A stretch of DNA of 27,532 bases from Bacteroidales bacterium UBA755 (GTDB lineage Bacteria > Bacteroidota > Bacteroidia > Bacteroidales > UBA932), in NCBI GenBank assembly GCA_002297815.1, contig DBKH01000028.1, positions 1 through 27,532 of the forward strand, written 5' to 3'. Below are positions 1 to 9,000 of the stretch, in pieces. Every line of letters starts with the position of its first letter. Position 1 is the stretch's first letter. Made by a program: the position numbers and the translations under genes. The notes below the pieces were generated by a model. The model saw nothing but the letters and a program-made list of their open reading frames with translations, was not told where the DNA came from and did no database searches.

Positions 1-779
1 GCCTTGATGGCTGGCCAGGGGTCGTAGCCTTCAAGGGTGAAGTCCTCGTACTTGAAATCGTAGATGGACTTGACATCGGGGTTGATGCGCATTGTCGGGA
101 GCGGGCGGGGCTCACGGGTGAGCTGCTCGCGGACCTGATCGAAATGGTTCAGGTAAATGTGGGTGTCGCCTGTGGTGTGGATGAAATCACCGGGCTTCAG
201 GCCGCAGACCTGGGCGATCATCATCGTCAGCAATGCGTAGGAGGCAATGTTGAACGGGACTCCGAGGAAAGTGTCGGCGCTGCGCTGGTAGAGCTGGCAG
301 GAGAGTTTGCCTTCGGCCACGTAGAACTGGAACAGGCAGTGGCAAGGCGGCAGAGCCATCTTGTCAACCTCTCCTGGATTCCAGGCGGTTACGAGCATCC
401 GTCTTGAATCCGGGTTGTTCTTGATCATATTCACAACTTGTGTGAGCTGGTCGATCGAGCGGCCGTCAGGGGTTGGCCATGAGCGCCATTGGTAGCCATA
501 GACAGGGCCAAGATCACCGTTCTCGTCGGCCCACTCGTCCCAGATGGAGACACCGTGATCATTTAGGTACTTGATGTTGGTGTCACCAGAGATGAACCAG
601 AGAAGCTCGTAGATGATGGATTTGAGGTGAACTTTCTTGGTCGTGAGAAGCGGGAAACCTTTGGAGAGGTCGAAGCGCATCTGGTAGCCGAAGACGCTTT
701 TGGTGCCTACACCGGTGCGGTCGTGCTTGACAACTCCGGTCTCCATTATGTGACGCAGAAGATCTTGATACTGTTTCAT
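1..779 (-). CDS. thyA: Thymidylate synthase, C-terminal end cut by window edge
   Basis: Makes dTMP from dUMP using methylenetetrahydrofolate, in the cytoplasm. The reverse strand from the ATG at 779 translates without interruption into a ThyA protein: it starts MKQYQDLLRHIMETGVV, contains DRTGVGTKSVFG (about 20-31), the WDEWADENGDLGPVYGYQWR stretch (80-99), and the nucleophile in ALPPCHC at Cys146, the same number as the E. coli enzyme. About 259 codons are visible, ending in DPWPAIKA, so only some five residues of a usual ~264-residue ThyA lie outside. It follows galM on the same strand but is separated by 127 bases containing a strong hairpin, so it may be transcribed separately; no clear TAnnTTTG element was seen just upstream. 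In many bacteria folA follows thyA, but that region is outside the window. Confidence 0.97.
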   Translation of the reverse strand, partial: MKQYQDLLRHIMETGVVKHDRTGVGTKSVFGYQMRFDLSKGFPLLTTKKVHLKSIIYELLWFISGDTNIKYLNDHGVSIWDEWADENGDLGPVYGYQWRSWPTPDGRSIDQLTQVVNMIKNNPDSRRMLVTAWNPGEVDKMALPPCHCLFQFYVAEGKLSCQLYQRSADTFLGVPFNIASYALLTMMIAQVCGLKPGDFIHTTGDTHIYLNHFDQVREQLTREPRPLPTMRINPDVKSIYDFKYEDFTLEGYDPWPAIK

Positions 780-820
780 TTGTGAATATATTCAATTGTG
801 ATTGTCACTTCAATGCTTCG

Positions 821-885
821 ATGCTTCGACAGGCTCAGCAACCGAAAAAGGCTGGTCGCTGAGCCTGCCGAAGCATACCAGCCTT
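821..885 (-). terminator. Compound hairpin after galM: intrinsic terminator overlapping a 23-bp palindrome
   Basis: Two mutually exclusive stems can be read. Stem A pairs 821-843 with 854-876 (23 positions, two mismatches on the plus strand that become G-U pairs in minus-strand RNA). Stem B pairs AAGGCTGGT (848-856) with ACCAGCCTT (877-885). In the galM transcript stem B comes first and is followed at once by a run of U (complement of 845-849), the form of a Rho-independent terminator. Stem A reuses the loop of stem B. The octamer ATGCTTCG is also tandemly duplicated at 813-828. The core resembles the CTGAGCCTG(T/C)CGAAG palindromes that are dispersed in many bacterial genomes (recalled, not searched). 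The structure is seen directly; function is inferred. Confidence 0.7.
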
Positions 886-906
886 GTATCATTTTATAAA
901 AAACAC

Positions 907-1959
907 CTACTTCCTGACCGAGAACGCCCAGATGATAGCCTCGCTGAAGGTCTCTCCCGGACGGAGCACAGTCGTCGGGTAATCCGGCTTGTTCGGAGAA
1001 TCCGGACAGTGCTGGCACTCTATGGCCACGCCTTCGTAGTCATGGTAGCCACGGCCACACTTGCCGGCCGGACATCCCTCAAGCCAGTTGCCTGTGTAGA
1101 TCTGCACGGCAGGCTGGGTGGTCAGAATCTCAAGCTGACGGCCGCTCAGAGGAGAGTACAACTGAGCGGCAGTCTGAAGCTGACCAGCCTCATAGTCATT
1201 GATCATGAAGCAGTTGTCGTAGCCCTTGCCGTAGTTCAAAGCCGGGAAGTCAGCCTTGATCTCAGCCCCGATCTTCTTGAACTCTCTGAAATCCATAGGA
1301 GTGCCGGCCACCGGATCTGGCTCCCCTACCGGAATCAGAGTCTCGTCTGTCGGCAGATAGACCTCCGCGTTGAGTTTCAGTTCGTGGTCAAGAATATTCC
1401 CGTTGCCCTCGCCATTCAAATTAAAGTAGACGTGGTTGGTAAGGTTGACGACAGTTGCCTTGTCGGTCTGAGCCGTGAAAGTCAGCTTCAAAACATCGTC
1501 CTCGCTCCATTCGTAATGCGTCACGACCTTCAGATTACCAGGATATCCGGCCTCACCGTCCTGTGAAAAATACTGAAACTCAACGGCGTCTCCCTCGATG
1601 CGGCTGTCCCAGACCTGATTCTGGAATCCGTCCGGACCGCCATGCAGATGATTAGGGCCGTTGTTGATCGGCAATGAATATTCCACCCCGTCAAGCGTGA
1701 ACTTTCCGAGGGCTATGCGGTTGGCGTAACGTCCAGGGCACTTACCAGCACAAGGGCCGTCTCCGAAATAATCCTCCGGCTTTGTGTAGCCCAAAACCAC
1801 ATCCGCGATCTTTCCGTCCTTGTCCGGCACGGCGATCGAAACGATTCCGGCACCAATGCTTGAAAGACGTACGAACGCACCTCTCTCATTCTCAAGAGTA
1901 TAAAGGAATATCTCCTTTCCGTCAGGGGACGTGCCCCAAAGTTCCTTGGTGATTTTCAT
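907..1959 (-). CDS. galM: Aldose 1-epimerase (galactose mutarotase)
   Basis: Interconverts alpha and beta anomers of galactose or glucose ahead of galactokinase. The 350 residues match the family's usual length. Visible family motifs are the substrate-binding arginine in PGRYANRIALGKF (Arg81), NNGPNHLHGG (His106), the catalytic acid histidine in LTNHVYFNL (His176), and the catalytic base glutamate in GVAIECQHCPDSPN (Glu314). No signal peptide is evident at the N-terminus (MKITKELWGTSPDG), so it is probably cytoplasmic, unlike some Bacteroides paralogues that are exported. It begins 8 bases after the stop of the thioredoxin-like lipoprotein and so is probably cotranscribed with it and the Na/Pi transporter. 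The matching galK is 10 kb away in another unit. Confidence 0.96.
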   Translation of the reverse strand: MKITKELWGTSPDGKEIFLYTLENERGAFVRLSSIGAGIVSIAVPDKDGKIADVVLGYTKPEDYFGDGPCAGKCPGRYANRIALGKFTLDGVEYSLPINNGPNHLHGGPDGFQNQVWDSRIEGDAVEFQYFSQDGEAGYPGNLKVVTHYEWSEDDVLKLTFTAQTDKATVVNLTNHVYFNLNGEGNGNILDHELKLNAEVYLPTDETLIPVGEPDPVAGTPMDFREFKKIGAEIKADFPALNYGKGYDNCFMINDYEAGQLQTAAQLYSPLSGRQLEILTTQPAVQIYTGNWLEGCPAGKCGRGYHDYEGVAIECQHCPDSPNKPDYPTTVLRPGETFSEAIIWAFSVRK

Positions 1960-1967
1960 ATTCAGTG

Positions 1968-2939
1968 TTATTTTAGATTTTCAAGATAAGGAAGAACCAC
2001 CTCCACCGGAGCGTCCTTCATAATCACATTCTTCTCTGAATCAAGTACATAGAGCGACGGTATGGCCCGCACGTTGTAGGTGACATCGGAGCGGATGATG
2101 TAACTCTGGTCGTAACCGTTGTACCAGTTCTTCGGATAGACGGAAGCATATTTACGCCACTTGTCCAACTCGTCATCGATGTAAATGTTGACTACAGCAA
2201 GCCTTCCCGAAGTCACCAGAGCCGCGATCTCCTCATCAGAAGTCAAGCTCTCCATGATCTCCTTACAGGCCGGGCAGCCAGGATTGGTGAAGAACAGCAG
2301 AGTCGTCTCAGCCTTGACGCTGTAAAGCGTGTGCCGTCTGCCGGACAGGTCCGTGAATGTGAAATCAGCGGCAGGAGACCCAATCATATTCAAAGAACAC
2401 ATCTGGGTTTCAAATGAATATGATGGCTTTAAATCGGGATCTGAATATTCAGAAACCGCGAGGCGGGAGACGTACGGCAGGTAAAGATCCTCGTTGCGCA
2501 CCGGGGAATTCGGGTCGTAAAGATACTTGGGAACCATCTTCTCAAAGAATGCGAAGACATTGGATGAAGTGTCGGAAGCCTGGAACTTTTCAACCCTGTC
2601 GAAGAATCCGGCCATAGCCTTCCTAGCGAAATCAATCGGACATGTACCTTCCAAAAACGTCACATAAGTGCCGAAAGCCTTTTCAAGATCATCGGCAAGG
2701 ACTCCGTTGACCACGTTGGTATCACACGGATAGGCCTTGCTCAAGAACTTGTTCCAATAGTTCGAGATGACATATTCAGCCTTCTCTTGAGGTTCGGCAA
2801 TCACCGCTGGCGGCTCTGGAATAGGTGGAAAGGCATGCGGTTGGAAAGCAGTGGATTTGCCGTTGCCACGACCTGAGCACCCCACCATCACGAGGGCGCA
2901 AATCATTGTCAATGAATATGTCAGTAGACGTTTCATCAT
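1968..2939 (-). CDS. Thioredoxin-fold lipoprotein with N-terminal DUF5106-like region
   Basis: A 323-residue envelope lipoprotein. Residues 1-20 form a signal peptide ending in a lipobox (ALVMVG then Cys21). Residues about 45-180 form a helical region of the kind found in front of thioredoxin domains in Bacteroidota (DUF5106-like, by recollection). From about 185 there is a TlpA/AhpC-type thioredoxin fold: GSPAADFTFTDLSGRRHTL, the redox pair in TNPGCPACKE (Cys222-Pro-Ala-Cys225), and the cis-proline region AIPSLYVLD (Pro294). This suggests a periplasm-facing thiol oxidoreductase; the substrate is unknown. It starts two bases after the stop of the Na/Pi transporter gene and ends 8 bases before galM. 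The first of two adjacent Met codons was used; the second, at 2936, is equally possible. Confidence 0.88.
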   Translation of the reverse strand: MMKRLLTYSLTMICALVMVGCSGRGNGKSTAFQPHAFPPIPEPPAVIAEPQEKAEYVISNYWNKFLSKAYPCDTNVVNGVLADDLEKAFGTYVTFLEGTCPIDFARKAMAGFFDRVEKFQASDTSSNVFAFFEKMVPKYLYDPNSPVRNEDLYLPYVSRLAVSEYSDPDLKPSYSFETQMCSLNMIGSPAADFTFTDLSGRRHTLYSVKAETTLLFFTNPGCPACKEIMESLTSDEEIAALVTSGRLAVVNIYIDDELDKWRKYASVYPKNWYNGYDQSYIIRSDVTYNVRAIPSLYVLDSEKNVIMKDAPVEVVLPYLENLK

Positions 2940-2941
2940 GT

Positions 2942-4675
2942 TTAGTCGTTCTTTTCCAACAGGCTCTGGGAAATGTTGATGATAAAGTCTCCCATCTTCT
3001 CAAGCTCCTGCACAATGTCAATGTAGAAGACTCCTGTCTGGTAATTGTAGCCTTCCTTCTCGATGTTCACAATGTGCTCCTCACGCAGGCTGTTGCGGTA
3101 CTCGTTGATGTTGTACTCCGCATCCTCTGCGTTAGAGATGTCCTTAAGGAAGAGCGCTGGAGAGCTTAGGTTATCGGTCATAGCCTTGAAGGCCACGTCC
3201 AAAAGGTCGAGCATCCTGTCCAGCCTCTTGATCATCTCGTCGTCAAACGTCTTGCCGTGGTCAAGAGCCCGTTTCATCATCCTGCCTATGGCCTCACCGG
3301 AGTCTCCGATGCTTTCCAGCTCACCGATCACCCTGTACATCGACTTGATTCTCAATGCCGATACTGCACTGATGTCGCCCTTGGATACCTCTGTAAGATA
3401 GGAAGCAATCTCATATTCAATCTTATCCGTGATGCTCTCGTACTTGACAAGTTTCTCATTGACGGACTCCAGATCCGATTGGGTCTTCGCGCTCACCGCG
3501 CTGCGTATGAAGCCGACCTCACGACAGCATATTTCTGCAAAATGAATGATCTCCTGCTTGGCCTCGTCGAGGGAAAGTTCCGCAGTGGAGAGAGGTCCGC
3601 CCTGGATGAACTTGAGGCGATAGACCTCTTCCTCACCCTTAGGCGTAGGGATGATCTTGTTGACAGCCTTGACGAGCTGAGGGATGAACCAGACAAGAAT
3701 CAGGGTCGTGGAAAGGTTGAAGACCGTGTGGAGGATGCATATCCCGTAAAGCATCGAGTTCTGCTGATCCGGGGAGAAACTTCCCACAGCGGTCGTTCCA
3801 TCGAACAGGGTGACAGGGTTCTCGAAGCCTATGGCAGTTGTCATCGAGGCTATTATCTTCATCAGTGGGTTGAAGAACAACAACGCCAGCATGACTCCGA
3901 TCACATTAAACAGCGTGTTCGCCATAGCAGTGCGCTTAGCCGAGTAGTTCCCCACCGCAGCGGCTATGTTGGCGGTGATTGTGGTTCCGATGTTCGCTCC
4001 GAGAACCATGGCAGCGGCCATCTCGAAGTTGATCCATCCGTTCGCCACGAAGACCATCGTGAGCGCCAGTGAGGCGCTGGAGGCCTGCACGATCACGGTT
4101 ATCAAGGCACCGACAAGGGTGAATATGATCACGGAGAAGAAGCCGTAGCTGGTCAGGTTCTTCACAAGAGCCAGAACTTCAGGGTATTGGTTCAGATCAG
4201 GTACCGAGTCCTTCATCGTCGCGAGACCGATCAGCAGGAATGCGAATCCGATGACGAACTCTCCTATGTTGCGGTTCCTGTTGCTCTTGAGAGTCATCAT
4301 GAAGAAGCCCAGGGCGATGAACGGAACCGCGAACGCTCCGATGTCGTAGCTGAATCCGAACAGGGAGATCATCCAGGCCGTGAGCGTCGTTCCGATGTTG
4401 GCTCCCATGATCACGCCTATGGCGTTGCCAAGTGCGAGCAGACCTGCGTTGACCATGCTGACGACCATCACGGTCGTTCCGCTGGAGGATTGGATGAGGG
4501 CTGTGATGACAATACCCGTGATGATTCCTTTGAATGTGGTTGACGTCATCGATGCCAAAAATGACCGCAGCTTGTCACCCGCCGCCTTCTGAAGACCCTC
4601 GCTCATCATGGTCATTCCGTATAGGAACATGGCCATCGCACCGAGCAGGGTAAGAATCTGTAGAAAAACCTGCAT
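2942..4675 (-). CDS. Na/Pi cotransporter family protein with C-terminal PhoU-like domain
   Basis: Predicted inner-membrane sodium-dependent phosphate (or other anion) transporter of the NptA/YjbB type. The 577 residues show the inverted-repeat signatures of the Na_Pi_cotrans family: QSSSGTT (62-68) with GANIGTT (91-97), then QASSASLAL (197-205) with GANIGTT (226-232), embedded in about eight hydrophobic segments up to residue ~335. Residues ~365-565 are a charged helical PhoU-like domain, which in this family is fused to the carrier and may sense phosphate state. It is the first gene of a tight minus-strand cluster with the thioredoxin-like lipoprotein and galM. Substrate direction (uptake or efflux) cannot be decided from sequence. 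Confidence 0.93.
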   Translation of the reverse strand: MQVFLQILTLLGAMAMFLYGMTMMSEGLQKAAGDKLRSFLASMTSTTFKGIITGIVITALIQSSSGTTVMVVSMVNAGLLALGNAIGVIMGANIGTTLTAWMISLFGFSYDIGAFAVPFIALGFFMMTLKSNRNRNIGEFVIGFAFLLIGLATMKDSVPDLNQYPEVLALVKNLTSYGFFSVIIFTLVGALITVIVQASSASLALTMVFVANGWINFEMAAAMVLGANIGTTITANIAAAVGNYSAKRTAMANTLFNVIGVMLALLFFNPLMKIIASMTTAIGFENPVTLFDGTTAVGSFSPDQQNSMLYGICILHTVFNLSTTLILVWFIPQLVKAVNKIIPTPKGEEEVYRLKFIQGGPLSTAELSLDEAKQEIIHFAEICCREVGFIRSAVSAKTQSDLESVNEKLVKYESITDKIEYEIASYLTEVSKGDISAVSALRIKSMYRVIGELESIGDSGEAIGRMMKRALDHGKTFDDEMIKRLDRMLDLLDVAFKAMTDNLSSPALFLKDISNAEDAEYNINEYRNSLREEHIVNIEKEGYNYQTGVFYIDIVQELEKMGDFIINISQSLLEKND

Positions 4676-4698
4676 CTATCTTCTTAAGAATATTCCTA

Positions 4699-4706
4699 CA
4701 AATTTA
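4699..4706 (-). promoter_or_regulatory. Bacteroidota -7 promoter element for the Na/Pi transporter operon
   Basis: On the minus strand this reads TAAATTTG, matching TAnnTTTG. It lies 23 bases before the ATG at 4675, giving a very short leader. No convincing TTTG -33 element lies about 20 bases further upstream. The remainder of the 4676-4868 gap is AT-rich; I saw no strong terminator for the lactonase gene in it. Confidence 0.45.
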
Positions 4707-4868
4707 CTGAAAAATCTTTTTGGTATTTGAATGATTTCAATAAAAATGAAAAGACTTTCACTAACGATGACAATCATCACACACCGAAGCCCGTGGAATG
4801 TAACTACTTAAGAATTAATAAATTAAGCAATTATCTTTGGTTAAACTACGCTAAAGACAATCATTTAA

Positions 4869-6032
4869 TTAGTTATTTTTCAACAACTTACTAACATCAC
4901 TATCTTTTAACACGATGCAGACGGGTTTGTCAAGGACAATGGTACGGCCAGTGTTCGATAGAAGACCTGTTCGGATGTCGCGCCTGAAAATCTGGATGCA
5001 GCCGCTGTCACGGCAGGCGACCAGAAGGAATTTTCCGTTCGGGGTGATGTTGAAGTTCCGAGGATGAATGCCCGTGTTCTGATAACCGGCATAAGCCAAA
5101 GTCCCGTCAGAATTGACTTTGAATATGGCGATTCCGTCATTCTGGAGCCTGTTGCTGGCATATAGGAACTTTCCGTCGGGTGAAAGGTGAATGTCTGCGC
5201 TGCCTCTGGCGTGGACAGTGTCAGCGCACACAGTTTGGACAACTCTGTCAGACTCCGTGTTAATGACCGCTATCGCTCCCGACAATTCCCCAAGGACATA
5301 CGCCTTACTCTCGTCACCATTAAGGACTATATGTCTCGGCCCGAAATCCGATGGCAGTTGAATGCGCTTGCCATGTCTGGTGGCCACATCGTACCTCGTC
5401 ACGGCATCAGCGCTGAACTCGGACACGTACAGTTCAGTTCCGGTGGCATTAAAAAGCGCGCAATGTGCGTGGGGCAGATTCTGCCGAGTGCTGTCCGGAC
5501 CTCCAAGGCCTGTCTCGTAAAGGAAATCATGAGGCAGCAACCGCCCGTCATCTCCAAGGGGAAACTCTGTGACATTCCCAGATGAGTAATTTGCAGTCAT
5601 CACAACGGATCCGTTTGTAGAGATGTAGCACGGATCATTTCCGTCAGTCAGTTCATTGCCAAGCAATTGCATCTCTCCTGTTTTGGTGTCGAGTCTTATT
5701 GCTCCAGCAGAAGCCGTACTGTCCCCTACCTCGCTGACCACATAGACAAACTTCCCGTCAGCAGACAACGTCAAGTAAGACGGATTCCTCATCTCCACCC
5801 GACCGACTGCACCTGGAGCCTCAGAAAACAGGCCCCTTTTGTCACCTTCAACCAGCATTCCTTTCTCCTGGTCAAAAAAGTAACTGTAAACTCCCCTGCT
5901 CGCACACTCATCCGTGTACGTGCCCACTATCATCGTCAACGGCTCGTTCCTGCACCCCGCCAGTGCCAGCGACACAACCGCGCCGCAAAACAACAACTCA
6001 GATTTTCTTTTGCACATCTTTCTATTTTTCAT
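4869..6032 (-). CDS. Lactonase-family beta-propeller lipoprotein (6-phosphogluconolactonase-like)
   Basis: A 387-residue protein with a signal peptide and lipobox (VVSLALAG then Cys27), so it should be a lipoprotein at the periplasm or cell surface. The mature part is a seven-bladed propeller of the lactonase family (Pgl/YbhE type), with the family opening MIVGTYTDECASRGVYSY and repeated blades such as PSYLTLSADGKFVYVVSE, NLPHAHCALFNATGTELYVSE, FGPRHIVLNGDESKAYVLGE, ADIHLSPDGKFLYASNR and NFNITPNGKFLLVACRD. Export argues against the classical cytosolic role on 6-phosphogluconolactone; sugar lactone hydrolysis or binding outside the cytoplasm is more likely. The start at 6032 was chosen because a longer frame to 6227 runs into the divergent gene and puts the signal peptide in the interior. 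Met at 6017 is an alternative start, as a TAnnTTTG element abuts 6032. Confidence 0.85.
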   Translation of the reverse strand: MKNRKMCKRKSELLFCGAVVSLALAGCRNEPLTMIVGTYTDECASRGVYSYFFDQEKGMLVEGDKRGLFSEAPGAVGRVEMRNPSYLTLSADGKFVYVVSEVGDSTASAGAIRLDTKTGEMQLLGNELTDGNDPCYISTNGSVVMTANYSSGNVTEFPLGDDGRLLPHDFLYETGLGGPDSTRQNLPHAHCALFNATGTELYVSEFSADAVTRYDVATRHGKRIQLPSDFGPRHIVLNGDESKAYVLGELSGAIAVINTESDRVVQTVCADTVHARGSADIHLSPDGKFLYASNRLQNDGIAIFKVNSDGTLAYAGYQNTGIHPRNFNITPNGKFLLVACRDSGCIQIFRRDIRTGLLSNTGRTIVLDKPVCIVLKDSDVSKLLKNN

Positions 6033-6040
6033 CAAATATA
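6033..6040 (-). promoter_or_regulatory. Possible -7 element for the lactonase lipoprotein gene
   Basis: Minus strand reads TATATTTG, an exact TAnnTTTG match, inside the 55-base divergent gap. It touches the ATG at 6032; if real, transcription would begin past that codon and translation would start at Met 6017, leaving the lipobox intact. No -33 partner was seen. Confidence 0.3.
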
Positions 6041-6087
6041 TTTCATTTATTTCATATTTTCGCAGATAAACTTTTGAATATGACATT

Positions 6088-9000
6088 ATGACCAAGACTG
6101 GAATCAAAATATTGGCGGTGGGAATCTTTCTCACGATGGCTTGCGGGAAGATTAATGCGCAGTTTTCGCTGACGGGGAACGATCCTGCCTCACTGAAGTG
6201 GAGGCAGATTGAGACTGAGAATTTCAAGTTAATCTTTCCGAAAGGAGAGGACTCGCTGGCAAGGGTTTATGGAATCGAACTGGAGCAGGCGAGAATCCGG
6301 AACGCAAGGTCTTCGGGCTATCTCATCGGGCAAAGCTACAAGAGCAAGATGCCCGTTGTGCTGCATAGCCGTTATGTCTTGCCTAATGCATCCGTCACGT
6401 GGGCTCCGAAGAGGATGGATATCTTCACGGTGAATGATCCTTACGAGCCGACCTCAATGCCATGGGTGCGGCATCTGGCAATCCACGAGGGGCGGCATGC
6501 GGCTCAAATGCAGTTCGGAGCTTCGGGAGGAGGGAAAGTCCTGCACTGGATCTTAGGGGAAATGGCAGCCGGTGCATTTGCGGGAATATACCCTGGACCG
6601 GCATTCCTTGAAGGGGATGCAGTAGTGGCCGAAACAGCGCTCAGCCGAAGTGGACGCGGACGGCAGGCCGATTTTCTTGAATATATGAGGCCTGCGTTCG
6701 ACTGCGGGGACTGGAGGGACTATTACAAGTGGTACTACGGATCCAACAAGCGCTATACTCCTGATTATTACAGAGTTGGTTACATGCTTATCGCAGGAAC
6801 GAGAGTGTTCTTTGATGATTCCCTTTTCACTCAAGAATATTTTGACCGGGTGGTACGCAAAGGCTGGTTCTTCAATCTCCAAAAGACTGTCAAGTCCGCT
6901 AGTGGAAAAAGTTTCAAGGAATCGTTCCGAACAATAGAGGAGAATTTTCAGCAACTTTGGAATGCCGAAGCATCACTCAGAGAGCCTTTCATGCCATCGA
7001 AGCAGGTAAGCAAAGCCTCACGGATGCACACGGAGTACAAAGGGGCGGTCGCGGGGGATGATTTAGGAATATATTCCCTCAAATCAGGAATATCCAAACC
7101 TAACAGTCTGGTCAGGCTGGATCCAACGGGTAAGGAAAAGAGGCTCAGGTCTTTCGCTTCCTACACAAGCGACCTGTTCCTTGATTCAGAGGGTCAAAGA
7201 ATATTCTGGAGCGAGTCCGTAGCAGGGCGCAGATGGACTCTCAGCGGAAGTTCACGGATCCGCTACGTGGATCTGTCGAAGCCGGGAAGAGTCCACAACC
7301 TAACCAAAAACGGGCGGTATTTCAATCCGGCTCCGGCAACTGACGGAAAGGTCATAGCCGCCACTGAATATCCTTACGCAGGGGGATCGCGGATTGTCCT
7401 GCTGGATTCCGGCAATGGTTCCGTCAAGGAATCGTTCACCGCTCCGGACTCGCTTCAGTTCACGGAATCGGCCTGGATCGGGAACAGGCTGTTCGCGGCT
7501 GGACTATCAGAGAACGGAATGGGAGTCTATGAGGTAGTCGGAAAGGAGGCTGACGGGAAGGCTGCGCTTAGGCAACTACTTGGCCCTCAACCGGTCACAC
7601 TTTCTCATCTCCGCACTGAGCTAGCCGAAGTGTCGAAGCGCCCGGCCTCGGAAAACGCACAGCTATCCTTCCTGTGCGACCGGACGGGAGTGACGGAATT
7701 ATATTCATTGGACGTAGAGAATAGGACTCTGCGGCAGCTGACCTCGACACGCTACGGAATAAGTTCGCCTGTCTTTAAGGCGGACACACTGTACTACAGC
7801 TCTCTAGCTGCATCGGACAGACCTCAGGACTACAAACAGGGACGAATGATGTACGCCACTGCTGTAAGGGATCTGTCGATTAGCGAAGTGTCATTTGAGG
7901 ATATTCATAAATATCCTGTCGCAGAAGGACTTACTGCACAAGAAACCACACTTGGTGACACTGTCACGATGGCTCCGGAGGTGCACTTCTCGCAGACAAG
8001 GAGATATTCAAAGATTCGATTCCCGCACATTCATTCTTGGGCACCGGTTTATTTTAACTACGACAACATTGAATCTTTCAGCTTCGATGACTACTACAAA
8101 TCCGCCTCTCTTGGTGCCACTGCCATATTCCAAAATCTGCTGAGCACCGGCTACGGCATGATTGGCTACGGAGCACATGAGGATCCTTACAAGGAAGGCA
8201 GTTGGAGACATTCAGGACACTTCAAGTACTATTATACTGGGTTATATCCAGTGTTCGAGATTTCCGCTGACATCAATGACAGGGCAGCTCTTGACATCCA
8301 AAAAAGGCAAGTCACCAAAGGAAAAATGTACAACCTCTACAACAGAGGAAGGCAGACGGAAAGGCCTTATTTCGAAGGTAATGTCAAGGTTTACATCCCA
8401 TTCAATTTCTCTTCAGGAGGCATAAACCGCGGCTTGATCCCACAGATAAAGTACAAATTCACAAACGATAAGTACAACGATCAAATTCTACTTCAACACA
8501 TTGTGAATAAGGATGGAAAAGATGTAACTGAGACACTTAGTACAATCGGTGAGGATCATCTTTCAACGTTACAGACACTGGATTTCTCCTTGAGAGGCTA
8601 CGTCATGAGGCAGAAAGCCCAGTCACAAGTTTTTCCTTCATTGGGATTCGGAGCCGAACTAGGACTTCATCTTAGACCAGGACACATCAACGCCTACGCT
8701 CCTACTGCCTACCTCTACACCTACGGTTATCTTCCAGGGTTCACCTCAAGGCAAGGGCTAAGACTTACAGCGTCTTTAGAAGCTTGGATCGGACCATTGG
8801 AGGACGGTGGCATGATGGAAGGGGCATTGACCGCTGTGCCTAGAGGATTCGTGGACACCAATCTTAGAAGCATCATCAATTCCTGCTCAGAATCCAGATG
8901 GAGAGTCACCGCAGACTATGCGATTCCTTTTGCGGACGTTGACTGGTCGTTCCTCAGTCCTGTTGCTTACATAAAGAATTTCAATCTTACTCCATTCTTC

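Noticed and set aside
802..1566. 254-codon plus-strand open frame
   Set aside because: Lies antisense to galM, whose motifs are intact; it has no recognisable domain and is a shadow of that gene.
3257..4072. 271-codon plus-strand open frame
   Set aside because: Antisense to the Na/Pi cotransporter gene; low-complexity, charged translation typical of a shadow frame.
6033..6227. 65-residue N-terminal extension of the lactonase lipoprotein
   Set aside because: It would overlap the divergent 6088 gene and would bury the signal peptide and lipobox inside the protein.
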